Assembly: GCA_943704425.1 (NCBI GenBank)
Contig: CALSCP010001993.1
Location: forward strand, 1-48,343
Reading direction: 5' to 3'
Source: Ministeria vibrans ATCC 50519
Taxonomy: Eukaryota; Opisthokonta; Filasterea
DNA length: 48,343 nucleotides
In this document: piece after piece, positions 45,501 through 48,343 of the stretch
How positions within the stretch are numbered: the stretch's first letter is position 1
Layout of the letters: every line of letters starts with the position of its first letter
The notes under the pieces: model-generated
The model's database searches: none
Told to the model about the DNA's origin: nothing
What the model saw: the letters and a program-made list of their open reading frames with translations, nothing else
Translations under genes and position numbers: made by a program

Positions 45501-46260
45501 AGACCGAGTCAAAGACGGAGGTGAGCATGGAACGGGGTCGTTCGAGGGGACGCACAAGCAGCCGACCGTCCGAGTACATGATGGAAATGAGCGTGGCCGA
45601 GCCCGACGGAGACATAGCAATGAGGGTGTTGTTGACGCACAAGCTCAGCTGATGGACGCCTTCGCTGAGGGGCTCGTGGACGTGCGCGTCTTTCCACACG
45701 TCGGGCCAAAACGTCAAGCCTCCGCCGTGCTGTCCGCTTGCTGCCGCCAGCGCAGTGACGCCGTTCAATTCAACGGCGCAACACGCACGCGCATCGCAAG
45801 GAAGCCGCTCGGGCGCCAAAGGGATGTGTCGACAAGCAGGATTCTGTAACGAGAAAATAATTAAAAAAAAGTTGAGGTGTTTCAAAAAAAAAAAAAAAGA
45901 AGTATCATTCTCTTTTCCGTTTCATACTCTTGACGAAGAGGCTGTCAGCGACGACGGCGACAAGGACCAGACGTAGATACCGGAGGAGGCAACGACCCAG
46001 GCGATGGAGGAGGCACAGGCGGCGCTCAGCGACGAGGCGGTGCGTTCGTCGACGAGCAGGTCGCGCACCGGCGACGGCAACGGGCCAATCTTGTCAATGC
46101 GATGGCGCGACGTGTGCTCCAGCACGACGGGCGCCGCCGACGCTCTCGTCACTGGTGTGGCAGCAGCCGGGGTCGTGGCGGTTGCTGCTGGGGCGTGGCG
46201 TGGCGTGAAAGGCGTGGTTGCCGATGGGCGTTGGGGCGTGCGCAGTTGCGAGGTGAACAT
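42571..46260 (-). CDS. NUP133: Nucleoporin NUP133
   Basis: Two exons, 46260-45928 and 45843-42571, join at phase 0 to 1,201 residues (human 1,156). Start MFTSQLRTPQRPSATTPFTP resembles the Pro/Thr-rich N-terminus of the family. Residues about 50-480 form the beta-propeller (SGIYVWSL, GLTFWPDVWKD). The alpha-solenoid carries strong matches: PGADPRWAESGLF, DVFYREVSRIESLVSALLVEH, GFAEFLFRWYLAHDRRRELLSQP, HPSLAWLHDLQ, AKKKTLLSIAKLSLLSS. NUP133 is the end member of the Y (Nup107-160) complex scaffold of the nuclear pore. Tandem with NOP58 on the same strand, 311 bp downstream of it; convergent with the CCCH gene across 162 bp of AT-rich sequence. Confidence 0.95.
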
Positions 46261-46571
46261 GATACTCTCTCAAATCCCGACACAGCGTACACACTATATG
46301 ACCGAGGCGTGATTTACAATTGTGGGGTTGGACTAAGAAATATCACAAAATTTTGATTTGAATTTTGATTTTTGAAAACTGAAAATTCACAACGTAACTC
46401 ACGTAAGTCGCTCGTCAATTGACAGATTTGAATTTACTTTTTCTTCATTCATTTCAATCTAAAACTCTACTAAAGACTATCAAAATTCATACTAGAATTA
46501 TTATTATAAAAGGCGTAATAATTATTATTAATACGATTGTACTAGACCAACAGTTGCTTGCGTTTCATTTT
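46261..46571. other. Intergenic spacer, NOP58 3' end / NUP133 promoter
   Basis: 311 bp of AT-rich sequence with ATTATTA runs (46495-46545). It must include the NOP58 3' UTR and the NUP133 promoter. No other feature seen. Confidence 0.5.
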
Positions 46572-48088
46572 TCAGTCCTTCTTGGACTTCTTATGCTTCT
46601 TCTTGGCAGCCTTGGCAGCAGCTTCGTCATCTTCGTCATCTTCGTCGTCGCTCGCCTTGCGCTTCTTGCTCTCCTTCTCCTTCTTGTCCTTCTTCTTCTT
46701 CTTCTTGTCCTTGGCACTGTCGAGCGTCGAGTCGGCGGCCGCATTGTACGTCGCACTTGTGTTGCTGTACGTCGTGGGCGCCACCGCCGCACCGCCCTTC
46801 TTGGCACGTCGCACCTGCTTGCCCTCCAGCTCTTGCACTCGCATCTCAACTGCCGCCCGTGACTCGCTTCCAATGTTCTCCTCAGCAGACTACGCAAGTT
46901 ATCATCGTCAATAGGCACAATGGCAAACTAAAATTGGTCATGTGTTTGGCGTTACCTTCTCGCCAAGAGCATCGACACGCGCACAGAGACTGGTTTTGGC
47001 CGCAAGCACACGCGAGATCTTACCCTTGTGCTTCTGCGGTGCCTGACCGACCAACGTCGCGTGGTAGATGAGACCGTACTGAGAGGATCAAGACAGAGGT
47101 CTGTCTGTGTTTTGCGATGAAAAAAAAAAAAAAAAAAAAAAAAACGATAAGAGTAAGTACGATGATTGCGTGGTATTTTCATGAACTACGTTACCTTGGG
47201 GGTGTCATGCTTGGTCTTGAGCGCGCGGAAAAGAGCCTTCTCGGCACCGAGAATCTGAACTGTCGACGCAGGGTGTTTGGCGAGGGAGAGCAGAGAGCCG
47301 GCGTGCGAAATGAGGCGCGCACCGACAATGTTACCGACCAGTGTCGTCACATTGGGCGCAATGGCCTGCATTCGGTTCTGGAGGAAAGCACAGTGTGTTG
47401 AGTAAGAGACACATCGATAAGGGAAGATGAAAAGGTTTACTTTGAGGTAATCGTGGAGTTGTTCGCGGTACTGTGCAATGTCGATGCACTGCTGCGCGAG
47501 CATCTTCACATTGCACACATCCTCATCAGAGACCTAATAGAACGCAAAGCCCCGCAAGGATCAGCTGCCATGCAAAACACATCATGCATAAATATATGCA
47601 TGCGCGTACCTCTGTGCCCATGCTCATGCGCGCTGCCTCAACCAGCTCTGTCAGCACTTCCTCCTCAAGCACTGTCGTCAGGTCCACTGCCTCAATGTTT
47701 GCCCGAGAGCCCATCAGAAGCACACACTATTACATGGACAAAAAAAAACCATATATAAGAACCGACATGGACATGCACTCGCAAACTCGGGGTTACCTTT
47801 GCATACGCCAGGTTGTCCGTTACAATCTTTCCCATTTCGGGGAATCCCCAGCCGAACCACTCGCGCAGTCGCATACTGTAGGTATTGAGCTCCTTGTCCA
47901 GATCGTCCAGCAACGAAATTGCCTGCACGATCATTGTATCAACCTTGTCGGGACTACAAAGCAAACGGGAAAAGAATAAGAAAACGACACGTGTGTATCA
48001 AAGTGTGTGTACCTGAATTTGAGCTTATAGCGCGAGAGACTGTGAGACAGACCGAGCTGCATAGCATGCACCTCGCTGTCGGGAAGAC
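46572..48088 (-). CDS. NOP58: NOP58, box C/D snoRNP core protein (5' partial)
   Basis: Visible exons 48088-48013, 47953-47797, 47726-47610, 47533-47441, 47377-47195, 47078-46956 and 46889-46572. The first visible exon begins after an acceptor with [20 protein letters not shown], which aligns to about residue 140 of human NOP58, so roughly 140 N-terminal residues are outside the window. Nop domain hallmarks are present: [80 protein letters not shown]. The C-terminus is the usual Lys/Asp/Glu-rich tail ([10 protein letters not shown]). The protein binds box C/D snoRNAs with NOP56, fibrillarin and SNU13 in the nucleolus to direct 2'-O-methylation. The intron above 48088 holds a candidate C/D snoRNA. 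Confidence 0.96.
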
Positions 48089-48182
48089 CTGTATTAACAA
48101 AGAGGAGGAATGGGAGGGTGTGAGTGTACAATCGGAGATTGTTGCGGATGAGTAAAGGAGAGCGCATTAGAGCGGACAATTA

Positions 48183-48280
48183 GTGCCTCAGTGGTAGTGA
48201 CAAATAAGCTTATTTTCATCTGGGATTCTTTTTAAGAGAACCATTCAAATAAAACCTTTGATTTAATCCATCATAGACAC
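48183..48280 (-). ncRNA. Candidate intronic box C/D snoRNA in NOP58
   Basis: On the minus strand: 5' stem GTGTC (48280-48276), box C ATGATGG (48274-48268, one mismatch to RTGATGA), a C'-like AGATGAA near 48220, box D CTGA (48191-48188) and 3' stem GGCAC (48187-48183), which pairs with GTGTC including one G-U. Directly upstream of box D the RNA reads TTGTCACTACC, antisense to the conserved 18S rRNA stretch GGTAGTGACAA. By the D+5 rule the methylated base would be the A of GGTA. Length about 98 nt; box D lies about 100 nt from the 3' splice site. Not confirmed by folding software or expression. Confidence 0.55.
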
Positions 48281-48343
48281 ACGCGAGAAAGAAAGAGTTT
48301 GGGGACAAAAAAGAGGGTCGTTTTTTTTTTTTTTTTTTGACTC

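Noticed and set aside
48150-48225. Possible first exon of NOP58 beginning MKISLFVTTTEALIV on the minus strand
   Set aside because: Only weak similarity to the NOP58 start, too short to supply about 140 missing residues, and it overlaps the better-supported snoRNA candidate.

Overview
This is a eukaryotic nuclear window from a compact, intron-bearing protist genome. Evidence: canonical GT-AG introns of roughly 60-600 nt split nearly every gene, and the proteins are typical eukaryotic ones (casein kinase 1 gamma, a cation-chloride cotransporter, CHIP, NUP133, NOP58, a tristetraprolin-type zinc finger). Gene spacing is tight and microsatellites are abundant, mostly in introns. A gamma-type CK1, an NKCC-like SLC12 with WNK/SPAK-type docking motifs, a FET-like RNA-binding protein and a hybrid histidine kinase together suggest a unicellular relative of animals and fungi or another amorphean. 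I cannot name the species. All gene models are by-eye splices checked for reading phase.

Layout. 1-1724 (+): CK1 gamma, 5' end outside the window. 1930-7559 (-): SLC12 cotransporter, 14 exons. 7560-7674: 115-bp divergent promoter. 7675-8744 (+): CHIP/STUB1 ubiquitin ligase. 9014-15400 (-): H-NOX / HNOBA / histidine kinase / receiver protein. 15874-32147 (-): secreted modular protein of about 5,300 residues carried mostly on two huge exons. 33174-35122 (-): FET-like RNA-binding protein. 35474-36565 (+): kinesin-3-like tail fragment. 36691-38158 (-): coiled-coil protein. 38351-39563 (+): DUF1295 membrane protein. 40198-42408 (+): tandem CCCH zinc-finger protein with a giant Q/H tract. 42571-46260 (-): NUP133. 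46572-48088 (-): NOP58, 5' end outside the window, with a likely box C/D snoRNA in its upstream intron.

The standout is the kinase at 9014-15400. It keeps the N-terminal half of animal soluble guanylate cyclase (heme H-NOX plus the HNOBA/PAS-like domain and coiled coil), but the cyclase is replaced by a complete hybrid histidine kinase with a C-terminal receiver. The heme pocket also carries a tyrosine at the position linked to O2 binding in bacterial H-NOX proteins. This would be a gas-sensing phosphorelay rather than a cGMP pathway. Secondary points of interest are the NOP58-intron snoRNA with an 11-nt 18S rRNA antisense element, a repeated 13-14-nt element in an intron of the FET-like gene, and two divergent genes that both lack their 5' ends at the same (TG)n tract.

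The genes do not form one pathway; they are neighbours in a dense genome. NOP58 and its intronic snoRNA are functionally linked, as the protein is a core component of the particle the RNA would enter.
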